Origin: Siphonodentalium dalli
Lineage: Eukaryota; Mollusca; Scaphopoda; Gadilida; Siphonodentaliidae
Assembly: GCA_032622095.1 (NCBI GenBank)
Contig: CP136061.1
Location: 129,840,754 to 129,904,753, forward strand
DNA length: 64,000 nt
Direction of reading: 5' to 3'
A model generated the notes under the pieces. The model was not told the DNA's origin, did no database searches, and saw only the letters and a program-made list of their open reading frames with translations. Made by a program: the position numbers and the translations under genes. Positions 38,762 through 49,805 of this stretch are shown piece after piece; within the stretch, counting starts at the first letter, position 1; the number at the start of each line of letters is the position of its first letter.

Positions 38762-40226
38762 GCTGCAAGCCAGATTAGCACACGCTGTGTGTCTAAATGC
38801 CCGTTTTGTTTAAATATTATTCAATTGTTATATATGCCTTTAATTTATGTTGGTGCGCATGGAAATTTGAAACATGCGCACAATTTGTATTGTATAAATA
38901 AACAATTTGTAATGAATTATATGCAAAGAAGCTTTTACATATTAGGCAATAAACTTATGTATAAAAAATATCCTTTTCGTATCTATATATAAACAAATGG
39001 GCGGTCTCTTGGTGCTTGGATTTTTGTACCTCGTTCCTGTCGTGTCGTGTACAGATATTTCTCAAAATGGTAGCTGTCTAATGTCAAAATCTAGTGATTA
39101 TTGTGCGAATTGGTGGTTTCGCTTACTTGTCTATTGTCTTGTTCTTTGAACACACATAAAGAAATCGCATGCAACAATTCCAATCCCGCTTTCTCTAAGC
39201 CATATATCAGTCCATCGTCAAAGCTTCATTGGAAGACTCGAGTAGCAGGGATGCGAGTACAAATGTCCTACTGAAGCATAACAGTACGATGATAAAACAA
39301 AATCGTTTCATGCAAGACTTGTGGTGATCGCTGGTCGGAGAAGGCCGGTACTTCAGATCGAATTTTTTTTTTTTGGTACAAATTTCCCAATGTATCCATT
39401 TTGTGACGACTATTTTAACTATAACTCTAAATCCGTGTCTTTGGTTCAGTTCAAGATACAAACCACAATGAACTATCAGGTTTAAACGAGGTAGTAATCA
39501 ACGATTTCTGGCCATTTTCACAATTTTGAGTGGTTACTGTACTACAACCTTCTGCTACACCAGGGTCATTGACAAACAGCACACGAATGTTTGGCTACAA
39601 TAGACAGAAATGGACTAAGCATTCAACTGACTGTACTTTGACTGGATTGTCACATCACAAATTGAATTATCTCCCTTGGACTGTCCATGCAATGCACCAA
39701 TTTTTAACCATTGTTTGGCCGAAAGTAGCCGTCTTCGGCCCCATAGTTAACCATGACAGAGCGAATGTCAGTCTATGGTCACCTTGTGAGCAGATATAGA
39801 ACCTAGATAGATGTAAGATGATATAAAAACTAAAAAGAAAATTATCGTATAAATTTTGAAATTTTGTTTTGGAACTGCAGAAGACTGTTTTGAAGGGAGA
39901 TAAATCAAGCTCTTTTCCGGTGTATTACCACATAGAGCTGGCCCATACCACGCAGATACGAAACACATACTTCGTAAGTCAAACATCATCCTATTTTGTG
40001 AACTATGGTACCTTTATAAAATAATTAAACCATTAAAACAGTACTCACATTAATAACAAATGTCAAACTGACAGTTGCAGCCCTTATATGCTTAAAATCC
40101 TATTTTTCAGCCCTCCTACAAACCCATGAAATCGTGTATGGATACTTGAACTAAAACGCATAATATTGTCGATGACAGTGTTGCCGTGCAACAACGTGCT
40201 TATGTAGCCTAAATTGTTTATTTCAG

Positions 40227-40544
40227 ATGGTTGGAACTAATATTTTGCCTCAATTTCGGTATGTTTGTTCTGTCTGTCACATGCCCCTTGTTTCGAATTT
40301 ACAAAACACCACATTTCCACCACGTTTTTTGGCGATATTTGACAAATTTAAGCCCAGAAGCAAACAATGGCAAAGCGAATGGCAGCAAATGATCATAACA
40401 TCGCCCGTTAGAACTATGCTGGCGTTAACCTATATTGGAATCAGAAATAAATCCATCACAGTGGTTGGCTCTCAAGGCCGTTTCCTTCAGAAATATATGC
40501 ACCGGTCAAGCCGCCGTCAGAAGTGTTATAAATGCGGATTCTAG
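40227..40544 (+). other. short spacer ORF, type B (105 codons), function unknown
   Basis: This is the longer version of the ORF at 4419. It begins after 'tttatttcag' and ends in a cysteine pair (CYKCGF), with a second pair near residues 14-17 (CSVC). Such pairs could form a zinc ribbon. Type A units have lost one cysteine and, through a 1-bp indel, the second pair. Equivalent ORFs lie at 56633-56950 and 62182-62499, and the end of one follows the gap at 53819-53944. No protein family was recognised. It could be a relic exon, or chance. Confidence 0.3.
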
Positions 40545-40948
40545 TTTCCCTACACACACTCAAGAAGCGCAGCTCTAATGATTGAGTTACAGTTAACCAT
40601 GCATCTGGCAATATAAATTATAACCTTATATACGTCGAACGTCTGCGCGTGCCAGGGAATACCCAAAACAAATGTGTGTCATAAATCTAACAAAGAACCG
40701 AAAGCAGTCAGTTTAATTTTTCAGTAATATATTAATACGCTTAACAACTTATGCATCTATACAATTCGCTTTTTTAGTTGACATTATACTCAATTTTACA
40801 CCGCGCACAGTGAACCGAGTAATACTCCAAATTCACGGAGCAAGTGGGAAGCGCCGATGCATGTTGTGATACGAATTTGAATGCAACGAAAAGTAAACAC
40901 TTCGTTGCCACTCGAAAACTGTGTTGTAGTACTCGAAAGATCGCCGAG

Positions 40949-41135
40949 CCAATCAAATAGCGTTGATTAGGCCGAGCAGAGGCCACTACGTTCTTGTAAA
41001 AACACCCCTTCCAGACCCCGTGCAAGTATATAAATCCAGATTGGTTTCATATCAAACCATATCTTTCGTTCACTGTCGCTCGATCGTTCTAAATCATAAC
41101 CATTTCAGTCGAACATTATAGAAATTGCCATCATT
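40949..41135 (+). promoter_or_regulatory. nanos promoter, copy 14
   Basis: The CCAAT box is at 40949 and the TATA box at 41027-41034. One C is missing from the 'acaccccc' run between them, so the CCAAT-to-TATA spacing is 1 bp shorter than elsewhere. The inverted CCAAT is lost (TTGATTAGG). Confidence 0.75.
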
Positions 41136-41768
41136 ATGTCATCAGTTGCAGGCATCGACATGAAAGGGGGACTTTTTGGTTTCCTCGTAGATTCAGCGTT
41201 TACGTTCAGTGATCAGGATATTTCACAATCGCATGGGAAAATAACCAGGTCGTGTGTATCAACAAATCTCGAGTACCTTGCTTCAATTCGAGCGAACGCC
41301 ACAGATGATTTCAATGTGAATGGCACGGATGTCGACCTTGATGACTATGATTCCTACCAAGCTCAACTGAGGGGTCACAATGTCAGCAGTTCCATTCTGT
41401 TTTCTGTGGGGTGTGATGCAGCGACAGATTCGAAAGACAAGAAAGGAATCAAGCGAGCATGTGCCGAAGCCGTTCTGCCCCCAAATAAGAGACCGGTAGT
41501 GAACAGTTTAAGGAACAAATCAAAAGAATATTGCGTTTTCTGCAAACACAGTAAAAAGCCAGCACGGTTGTACAAAAGTCACCTGGTAAAAGACGACAAT
41601 GATGTAGTTACCTGTCCCATTCTCCGACGGTACAAGTGCCCTCTATGTGGTGTTTCTGGTGACAAAGCTCACACGATCAAGTATTGTCCATCATACGACG
41701 GGATATCCATGAGCGTTGCCGTAGCCAGGAGAAGAAAGTTCGACAGCAAGAGAGTCAGATCTTCATAA
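41136..41768 (+). CDS. nanos: Nanos homolog, copy 14 (I18V)
   Basis: It differs from copy 1 at only two of 633 coding bases: I18V (ATA to GTA) and a silent V41 (GTC to GTA). The spacer of the same unit differs at about 4% of sites. I18V and the silent change are shared with copies 15-17 and define the diverged subgroup. It is the last copy before the large interruption. Confidence 0.97.
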   Translation: MSSVAGIDMKGGLFGFLVDSAFTFSDQDISQSHGKITRSCVSTNLEYLASIRANATDDFNVNGTDVDLDDYDSYQAQLRGHNVSSSILFSVGCDAATDSKDKKGIKRACAEAVLPPNKRPVVNSLRNKSKEYCVFCKHSKKPARLYKSHLVKDDNDVVTCPILRRYKCPLCGVSGDKAHTIKYCPSYDGISMSVAVARRRKFDSKRVRSS

Positions 41769-42654
41769 GCTGCAAGCCAGATTAGCACACGCTATGTGTC
41801 TAAATGCCCGTTTTGTTAAAATATTATTCAATTGTTATATATGCCTTTAATTTATGTTGGTGCGCATGGAAATTTGAAACATGCGCACAATTTGTATTGT
41901 ATAAATAAACAATTTGTAATGAATTATATGCAAAGAAGCTTTTACATATTAGGCAATAAACTTATGTATAACAAATATCCTTTTCGTATCTATATATAAA
42001 CAAATGGGCGGTCTCTTGGTGCTTGCATTTTTGTACCTCGTTCCTGTCGTGTCGTGTAGATATTTCTCAAAATGGTAGCTGTCTAATGTCAAAATCTAGT
42101 GATTATTGTGCGAATTGGTGGTTTCGCTTACTTGTCTATTGTCTTGTTCTTTGAACACACAGAAAGAAATCGCATGCAACAATTCCAATCCCGCTTTCTC
42201 TAAGCCATATATCAGTCCATCGGCAAAGCTTCATTGGAAGACTCGCGTAGCAGGGATGCGAGTACAAATGTCCTACTGAAGCATAACAGTACGATGATAA
42301 AACAAAATCGTTTCATGCAAGACTTGTGGTGATCGCTGGTCGGAGAAGGCCGGTACTTCAGTTCGATTTTTTTTTTATTTTTTTTTTTACAAATTTCCCA
42401 ATGTATCCATTTTGTGACGACTATTTTAACTATAACTCTAAATCCGTGTCTTTGGTTCAGTTCAAGATACAAACCACAATGAACTATCAGGTTTAAATGA
42501 GGTAGTAATCATTATTATTATATCTTTATTTCCTCCAGTATATGAAGATTTATAAATCATGTAACAAATAATCGATATGTACAGAAATATGAATCAATAA
42601 AGCTGAATCATAGTAATTGATGTCAATATCCGACACTGGATATATCTACATATA

Positions 42655-42930
42655 TGTACACATGGTGAATATGATGAGGTTGGTGGTGATGGCGATGGAG
42701 GTGAGTTTGATGATAAATGATGCTGATGATGTGTGTGTTATCAGCGATGGCGATGTTGTTAATGGTAGTGATGATGGCGATGAGGATTATTATTATCATT
42801 ATGATGATAGCGATGGTGTGACAATGCTGACACCGAAGGTGGTTTCCATTTCGTTGATTATGATGCTGATAATGACGATATAAATGATGATGACGGTGAT
42901 GATGACGGTGATGATGATGATGATAGTAAT
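42655..42930. repeat. GAT/GATGGC-rich microsatellite
   Basis: Irregular trinucleotide repeats (gatgat, gatggc, gatgac) fill this stretch within the 3' part of the retroelement. The long apparent + strand ORF across it (42617-42883) is a product of the repeat and is not a gene. Confidence 0.8.
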
Positions 42931-43106
42931 AATAATGAAGCGGGTAGCGTATTCACATAATCATTTCAAATGATATTCAGTAGATGGCACTCTTTGCACG
43001 CACTGTCATATATATCGCCGTGCCAATGCTCATTCGATTCATTATTTATTATTTGATACACGCCATGGTCATATTGGTGATATATCTGCGTTAGTCGCGA
43101 AAACAA

Positions 43107-45014
43107 TCACGGTGGTTCAAAGTTAGTTAAAGGCTCGCATAGTGGTGTGTTAGCAAGATAAATGCCGATTTCTAACTGTGTTAGAATGTGTTTTCGTTGA
43201 GCTATAAAACTGTATGTTTGCCACAACTGTTCAGTGACAGTGACAATAAAGTTTATAAACGAGTCAGTACAGTCAATTGCTTCTACCAAGCTATCGTGGA
43301 CTTGGGATAAGTGTAAAGATATCATATCGTCAGGAGACAGTTCTTCGACAGAGATAAATAACTGCAATCCGTATTGGTCAATTAATGCATAGAACATGTC
43401 ATTGCGTATGTTAACCAGGGCGTTGCACTCAATAAGGATGTGCATAATTTTGTCGGTGTATGACTTTCCACATAGCGGGCAAATTCCTGCTTCGAGGGAC
43501 GCCGATGATTCAATAACCCGAGCTACTGTGAAATATGCGGATTTGTTTTCGGGAAATTTCCGACATAAACGCCACAAGTTAGACATGTGAAGGGATTCCT
43601 GGATTCTGCAGAAGCGACTGAAAGAAGGATCAGTCATAACATTTGATTTCCATGAAGTTTCATTTACGGCGTGTACCTCTGCCCTAGTGCGTTTTTTCCA
43701 TGCCAATTTTGGAATAGAGATCCAGGATTTGACATAGTCCACGAAAACATCATTCATGTTATATTTTTCAAATAAAGAGCACAGTTCACTTATAAAGGAG
43801 TAATCCTGGGACTGATTGGCTCTAAATTCGTGGAGTCGTCTAACAAAAATCTGCTTACATGCTTTCGATTGAGGGGCGCGACATAGTCCACCGAATAAGG
43901 AGAGTTTCCTCATAGCGATTGTCGAATCCAAGGGGAAACTCCCTACTAGACCAAGTACAATGTCAGTTCTGCATCTCATGGAAAGACCTTGTATGCGCTT
44001 AAGACAAAAGCGATGTATTCTTTCTAGTTTGGTCGCATTTGAACATGTGGTGTTACATAAAAATTCTGATCCATACAGGCCCCGAGAAAGAACAATCGAT
44101 TGATACATAGTCATGCAACTTTGTGGGGTTATCCCACCGGCGTACAGGCCAGCATTGATAAGCATGAGGTACGTTGAGCGAATTTTCGTGCATATCGACT
44201 CGGTAAGTTCGTTTTGGAAATTTGTTTTATGTAATGTAATACCAAGATGGGTAATGGTATCAGTCTCTGTGATCAAACCACTATTAATGAGCCAAGAGCG
44301 GTTGGTTGATGTCTTTGCTGTTTTCTCATCAAAGACAATAACCTTACATTTTTGTTCATTATATAGGAATCTCCACCTGCTACTGTATGCACTGCATATG
44401 TCACATAGGCGTTGAAGACCGTATGCAGTAAAAGATAACAGTGTCATATCGTCGGCTTGTGTTGGGGATGCGAGGTTTATTCCAAGAAGTTTAAGACCAA
44501 AGTTAGACAGCTGTAGCTCGCGTAACACCTCGTCGATGTAAATTGCGTAAAATATCGGCGATAAGGTACTCCCCTGCCTTGCTCCTTGCTTAATGGTGAT
44601 ATCTCTAGAGTTCCGGCCCTCGTGTCGAACAGAGCATGTTACCCCTGTTAGAAAGTTGTGACAAAGTTTCCAGGTTTTCCCAGTGAAACCGCGCTCGAAA
44701 AGTTTGAATAGTAGACCATTAGTCCAAACAGTGTCGAACGCTTTGTGAACGTCCAGGAAACATGCGAATAATCGAGAGTTTTGTTCTAAAGCATATGATA
44801 GACCTTCTTGGACTATGTAAGATGACATCAGGCAACTAATGTTCTTTTGAAACCCATGTTGCAGTGGATGTGTTACGATCAAATGTGGACAATTTCGTTC
44901 AATGCGAGCAAGAAAAACTTTCTCCAGGAGCTTGTATACCAATGAGATACCAAATGAATTGGACATTAACGATGAATTCCTTGGGACAGTCCATGTTAGA
45001 GTATATTCGGACAA
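43107..45014 (-). pseudogene. non-LTR reverse transcriptase (ORF2 fragment)
   Basis: A 635-residue open frame. Motif A is FLDVHKAFD (86-94, catalytic D88). QGARQGSTLSP follows at 143-153, and motif C is QADDM (186-190, catalytic D188 and D189, with Q in place of the usual Y or F). A C-terminal zinc-binding motif C512-x2-C515-x9-H525-x4-C530 is typical of non-LTR ORF2 proteins. Similarity begins at about residue 22 (ISLVYKLLEKVF). Residues 1-21 come from the antisense of the inverted ORF1 segment, so the true N terminus, including the endonuclease and the first part of the RT fingers, is missing. The RT core that remains has no stop codon or frameshift, which suggests a fairly young insertion. 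Confidence 0.88.
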
Positions 45015-46014
45015 AACTAAAATTCATTGTTTACATTGCGGATCGACACACTTTCCGACAGAAATATGTGAAGAGGCGCGTGAAGCTAGACGCAAGTGCG
45101 CGGTCTGTTTGAGTAGAACTCGCTCAACGAACCAATGCACGAACCCAATCGTGTGTAGAGCGTGTGGCGGTCGATTTCACAAAGCCATCAATTGTCCAAT
45201 GAGAAACGGTGAACGACCTGAAGACCAAAACAAACGACCGCCCATTATAACAATGGGAAACCCAGGAGGTAACACAAGTGACCAGAATGGTAAACAAAGT
45301 CAGCAGAGAGCGAATCAAAACAATAATGAAAAACAAAACAAAGGCGAAGATTCCGTTAAGCCAAAAATCGACACCCTCATTCTAGGTGCAAGCAACTGTT
45401 CTGGAATCCAGATTGATAAGCCGAACGCGCGAGTTGTGTCAATCTCTGGTGCATCATATGAACATATCGACAAACTAATAGGGAGAGCAAAAGCATTCCC
45501 TGATGTTATACCTGAGGATATTATGTCAGTTACGATACATCTGGGCACAAACGATCTCACCAATACACGTGCGAGTGACAGCAGAACAATATTTTTCTTC
45601 AATAGGTCACTAGACCAGCTGAAGAAAGCATTCAATCATGCTGAAATAAACTATTGTAGCATACCACCCCGCAAGACACAAGGATCGGGCAAAACTAATA
45701 TTTATAACATTGCGGCAGACAAAGTCAACAGCTATGTGAACACACATTGTGAATCAACCAACGGCTATAACTTTGTTGATAATGACAACGTCTACACTAA
45801 AGATGGAAACATTGTGAAAACTCTATTTAAAGATGACGATACCAGTGGTGTTCACTTTAGTCCAAAGGGACGAAACAAACTGTCATCAATTCTGAGCAGC
45901 ACTGTATATAATACCACACATGACCAACCTGACCGTACTATGAAGAGAGACCGAGACCAGACCGGTTTCACGCCCCCAGACGACCAGAGGAAGAACGGTC
46001 GTAATGACGACTGA
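44955..46014 (+). pseudogene. non-LTR ORF1 fragment: zinc knuckles plus SGNH-type domain
   Basis: This is the + strand open frame running from 44902, whose first codons are antisense of the RT gene; real ORF1 sequence starts around 44955. Cysteine knuckles: C43-x2-C46-x3-H50-x5-C56, a C66/C69/C79 group, and a canonical C85-x2-C88-x4-H93-x4-C98. A Gln/Asn-rich linker (128-147) follows. Residues 156-330 look like the SGNH hydrolase domain of some CR1/L2-type ORF1 proteins: LILGASN (block I), GTND at 215-218 (block III) and SGVHFSPKG (block V). Block I has Ala where Asp is usual, and the block V Asp position is Ser315, so enzyme activity is doubtful. The N terminus is cut off at the inversion point. 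Confidence 0.75.
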
Positions 46015-46134
46015 ACTCTAAATTCTATATGCACATGTGCATATAATTGTTCATGTATATATATTACAAATCACCATCCAAACACAAGTGCTATTGATAT
46101 TGAGTCCGTAACAGCAGAAAAAACTGTAACACAA

Positions 46135-46638
46135 ATGTCAACAGATTTTGTAAATCATAGTATGCCAAATTGGAAAAACCCAAATTCAGGGGAACTCCCG
46201 CCTGACAGACGTATATATGATATCAACAAAAGTCACATGACTGGTGAATTATTTACAACCGGCCCACTAAATGATAGTAATAATCATGTGTTATATAAAT
46301 ACTGTCTCGATCAACAATCTTGTCAACCAGTTGATAACAGCTCACGAGTTTCTGAGCTTTGCCCAATCGTCCGTGGCCAACAATCATGTAATTCAAATAA
46401 AATTAGCTGTAACAAAGGCCAATCGACAAAAGTGTCAGATATTTTAAATGAAAACAGAAGGATCTTATTCGAATTGGGAGAACTGGATTCAGGTACAAGT
46501 GTTGGGAATGGTGATTTGTGTTCTATCTCTGATAACATGAGTGGTCATACTTCGTCAAATAACACACTTAACGACTCTTATAGAGCTGTTAATGATCGTA
46601 TTTATAACATAAATGCTGTCTATAATGAGAGTGGCTAA
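46135..46638 (+). pseudogene. possible N-terminal part of retroelement ORF2
   Basis: A 167-codon frame that begins 120 bp after ORF1 and stops exactly where a different repeat starts (46640). It is polar, rich in Asn and Ser, with no recognised domain. Its position suggests the region before the endonuclease of ORF2, cut off by the rearrangement. It could also be a separate small ORF of the element or a chance frame. Confidence 0.35.
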
Positions 46639-46642
46639 AATG

Positions 46643-46662
46643 CAAGCTTGGCGCCAAGCTTG
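46643..46662. repeat. perfect 20-bp palindrome at a repeat junction
   Basis: CAAGCTTGGCGCCAAGCTTG is its own reverse complement. It lies immediately after the retroelement fragment. Its CTTGGCG core recurs in the tandem repeats that follow (46991 onward). Confidence 0.8.
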
Positions 46663-46990
46663 GCAGTTTTTAAGGCAGGTGACTAAAAGACAAGCTTGGC
46701 GTTTTCAAATTTTTTAAAAGCCTTTTAAACGCAGTTTTCGGGTGAATTATGCGGGAATAGCACCAGTTAATTACTTATATGGCCCATTTTCGTAAATTAA
46801 TCGACAATAGTGGCAGTAATGTCCCCGATTGGTTGGTTAATAGGGGGCGTGGTCACAAAATCAAAACATCGTCTTTTTACGCAGATTTCTTGTCGGTTTT
46901 TGGTCGATTTCTCTTTTTAAACATCAGTTGGACTCAGTTTTTTATTCAAAACATGTTGAATGGTTATCATTTATCACTCTCATAGTCGAG

Positions 46991-47641
46991 CTTGGCGGTT
47001 TTGAACATTATATGCGAAGAATTTTTGACTTTTAGATGACCGACCACCGAACCGCCAAGCACGAATAAAAAATCTAAATATTAAGCTGAATTTTCGCCGA
47101 TTTCTCGTTTCTAAAACACGTTTCAGCTAGTTTTTATGTAAAAACGTGTAAAATGATTATCATTCTTCACAAATATAATCGGGCTTGGCGGTTTTGAACA
47201 TTATATACAAAGAATTTTTGACTTTTAGATGACCGACCACCGAACCGCCAAGCTCGAATAAAAAATCAAAATATTAAGCTGAATTTTCGCCGATTTCTCG
47301 TTTCTAAAACACGTTCCATCTAGTTTTTATGTAAAAACGTGTAAAATGATTATCATTCTTCACAAATATAATCGGGCTTGGCGGTTTTGAACATTATATA
47401 CAAAGAATTTTTGACTTTTAGATGACCGACCACCGAACCGCCTAGCTCGAATAAAAAATCAAAATATTAAGCTGAATTTTCGCCGATTTCTCGTTTCTAA
47501 AACACGTTTCAGCTAGTTTTTATGTAAAAACGTGTAAAATGATTATCATTCTTCGCAAATATACTCGAGCTTGGCGGTTTTGAACATTATATACGAAGAA
47601 TTTTTGACTTTTAGATGACCGCCCACCGAACCGCCAAGCCA
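46991..47641. repeat. 193-bp tandem repeat with internal hairpin (about 3.3 copies)
   Basis: CTTGGCGGTT starts at 46991, 47184, 47377 and 47570, exactly 193 bp apart. In each copy AACCGCCAAG follows about 60 bp later (47050-47059 in the first; the third has 'accgcctag'), so each unit contains a hairpin of roughly 69 bp with 10-bp arms. Units differ at a few sites. The stretch from 46640 to 46990 holds degenerate pieces of the same CTTGGCG motif. No ORF of note. Confidence 0.85.
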
Positions 47642-48211
47642 AGGCAAAATGATACCCAGACCAAACCGAGGCAAAATGATACCCACCAAATATTGTCAAC
47701 GTGTACCCATTAATGATCGTCCATGCAACTAATCAAACTTGTTCAATTATGTTATGTTCTTGTTTCGATGTAGCATTGTGATTTAAATGGCACGTGTCTG
47801 GAACGGTCACAATGATAATATACATGAATTCCAGAGGGCAAACTGTAATATAATTTAATTCTCCATCCACATTAAATTATTATTATTATTATTTGTTTTT
47901 TTTTGGGTGGGGGGGATTTGACCCAGGAGGATTTGAAAGGACCTGAGACGTCATTCTTTCTTTCTTTTTAGTGTAAACATATTTTTATTTCCAACATAAC
48001 ATAATATACAGATGATACAAAATTAATATGCAAAATAGAAGAGAATCAGAATCAGAATTCAATTAATCTCAAATCGTCGTACATGTTGACATAACAGAGA
48101 CAAATATATGTCACTCACATCAGTGCTATAATAAATAATATTTAGTAAAATGTCCGAAATATGATCTCGTAAAGTATAGCAAAATAAACCGACTTGACAC
48201 ATATTTTTGGT
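47642..48211. other. non-coding, low-complexity stretch
   Basis: Holds a short direct repeat ('aggcaaaatgatacccA' near 47642 and 47672), an (ATT)n run at 47877-47892, a T run followed by a G run near 47900-47915, and a TTTC run near 47955. No gene was recognised. Confidence 0.5.
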
Positions 48212-48366
48212 TTATATTTTCTCCACACTTCCAATCTGCTCGGGGAGAATGTGGGTAGGGCAGAGGACGGTGTGCCTTTGACCGTTTCTGTAAAGTTGTA
48301 TACTCTTAAACATCTTCGTCTTTAAGAAAATAGCAGCGGTGTACTTCTTCTTCACATTTAATCCTG
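48212..48366 (-). other. possible terminal exon, minus strand
   Basis: On the - strand a good splice acceptor ('ttttttccag', at about 48367) precedes an open frame that encodes roughly 50 residues (…KKKYTAAIFLKTKMFKSIQL…) and then stops. Composition and boundary look exon-like, but no family was recognised and no partner exon was found. The MULE transposase on the same strand lies 1.4 kb upstream; a link is possible but not shown. Confidence 0.25.
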
Positions 48367-49330
48367 GAAAAAATATATTTACATGTAAATGGTTACTATA
48401 TATGACACACTGAATTTGCATATTATACAAAAGTGATTGGGGCAGTCGCATTGAGATATATAACATGATTTGAGTTAGGGTGGAACAAAAAGGAAGCAGA
48501 TAGTGTTGCACTGTGTTCGGGACAGCAAAATGCATAGAAAGAAGAAACTGAAGAAGGAGAAAGGAAGTAGAAGAGATATGCACGAGACGATGACAATGGT
48601 GGGGAATTTTCATTATGTGTTCACAATAAGATTTGGTTGTTGCGTGAGTAAAACTGATGCTCGTATGCGGTTATCGACATGCGTCGGACGCCATGTGTGT
48701 GGGGGGGGGGGGTGTCACTCATACTGTAAACAGTTTGCATCCATATAAAATAAGTAAATAAACATTCAGTTACTGTGGCGATACATACTGTTTGCACCAC
48801 GATACGATTATCGCCATGTCTCTATACGACAATGAACTATCAGTATTTACACTTAAGTGTAATTCACTTGCACTTAAGTACAATTCCTCGCCGAATTCAC
48901 ATTATGTGGTATTTGGACTTAAATCAAATTATTTGGGTTCAGGTCCCTATCTAGCATGTAATACCAATTAATTGGACGTTTAAAATCCAAATAATTTGTG
49001 AAAACGGGTTGCCATATATATACGAAAGGTATATATCTCATATATATTTTGAAGACCTCTGTCTGTCTGTCTGTCTGTATGTCCTTTATAGAATCGAAAA
49101 CGGCTGGCTCGATGGAGTTCAAACTTCATATCTAAGGGTAAAATAACACGGACACCGTCGGCGTCGCGTTTTGGAGAAGCACAGACCACCCGTTCTCCAC
49201 TCTCAGTCACAAAAAAACGGCACTGCGGTGGTTAATCAAGTGATAATTTAATGAGCGTTTGTTTTTGACGCATCGCTATAAAGAGCGTTTATTTACCATT
49301 CAACGTTATTAGCATCTGCAGAGAGATATA
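48367..49330. repeat. mixed dispersed repeats and microsatellites
   Basis: Includes a poly-G run near 48698-48711, a perfect 16-bp palindrome TTACACTTAAGTGTAA at 48847-48862, a pair of inverted 12-mers (CAAATTATTTGG at 48925, CCAAATAATTTG at 48987), and a (CTGT)n run near 49059-49078. No gene was recognised. Confidence 0.55.
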
Positions 49331-49530
49331 CTCGGAAACGGGTGGAGCTATCGACTTGAAATTTGCTATGTGAATGTATCTTGCCCCGGATACGAATTTT
49401 ATCGGGTCGCCGAGCCCGTGCGACGCAAGCTTCGCGCATGCGCAGACCAGATCTCGGAAACGGGTGGAGCTATCGACTTGAAATTTGGTTACCAGATCTC
49501 GGAAACGGGTGGAGCTATCGACTTGAAATT
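49331..49530. repeat. short direct repeats (three copies)
   Basis: 'ctcggaaacgggtggagc' followed by 'tatcgacttgaaatttg' starts at 49331, 49453 and 49498; the last two are in tandem 45 bp apart. It resembles a common dispersed repeat and is not coding. Confidence 0.7.
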
Positions 49531-49589
49531 TGGTTTTTGAATAGGCCGGACAACGGGCTCATCTGCTAGTCTATTATATATATTTGGAA

Positions 49590-49805
49590 GATCTGTGTGT
49601 GTCTGTCTGTGTGATCGCGATGAACTCGAAAACGACCGAGCCGATTTCGATGAAACTTGGTATGTGGGGGTATTTTCGGCCGGGGACTGGCATAGGCATA
49701 TTAATTTGTCCGTGCGACGTGACCTTGGCCTTGACATCGGGTCATTTCAAGGTCAAACGTCCGAATATCACGGGATTTCGATGAAACTTGGTATGTGCGG
49801 GTACT
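49590..49805. repeat. dispersed repeat joined to the transposase remnant
   Basis: 'gatttcgatgaaacttggta' occurs twice (about 49644 and 49777), preceded by a (TGTG/CTGT) run at 49594-49611. The repeat replaces the C-terminal end of the MULE transposase: the reading frame continues by chance through it to 49701, but transposase-like sequence stops near 49806. Confidence 0.65.

Larger units (their letters stand above)
1..42510 (+). repeat. nanos tandem array, block 1 (14 complete units)
   Basis: Head-to-tail repeats with a period of 2982 bp; position 1 corresponds to position 2983. ATG-to-ATG spacings are 2982, 2982, 2982, 2983, 2982, 2982, 2982, 2965, 2982, 2982, 2993, 2996 and 3007. The 2965 spacing comes from a 17-bp deletion near 24680, the 2983 from an extra A near 13854, and the larger ones include a 12-bp in-frame indel first seen at 34347. 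Each unit holds one nanos gene plus about 2 kb of spacer. The spacer has a poly-T tract (for example 587-599 and 1071-1080) and no convincing second gene. Units 1 and 3 look identical, and units 2 and 4 differ at about two sites, so a 5964-bp dimer is itself duplicated. The array breaks off at 42510, in the middle of a spacer. Confidence 0.97.
42511..46640 (-). mobile_element. rearranged non-LTR retrotransposon with inverted halves
   Basis: The left half reads on the - strand (reverse transcriptase, 43107 to about 44951). The right half reads on the + strand (ORF1, about 44955-46014, and a further reading frame to 46638). They meet 5' to 5' near 44950. On the - strand the left half ends at 42511 with an AATAAA-like signal and an (AAT)n tail ('gatataataataat') next to nanos spacer, as expected of a retrotransposon 3' end. 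The arrangement fits a 5' inversion by twin priming, with loss of the endonuclease region. Assigning both halves to one element is inference. The zinc knuckles and esterase in ORF1 suggest the CR1/L2 group. Confidence 0.65.

Noticed and set aside
39530-39799. 89-codon ORF in the spacer of the diverged units
   Set aside because: Core units differ by a 14-bp indel that destroys the frame, and no domain is visible.
1-42510. CRISPR array or bacterial operon repeats
   Set aside because: Unit size of about 3 kb with no short repeat-spacer structure, and eukaryotic promoter, poly(A) and transposon features throughout.
42617-42883. 88-codon acidic ORF
   Set aside because: Produced by GAT-type microsatellite sequence.
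44113-45112. Plus-strand ORFs over the RT gene
   Set aside because: Antisense shadows of the minus-strand reverse transcriptase.
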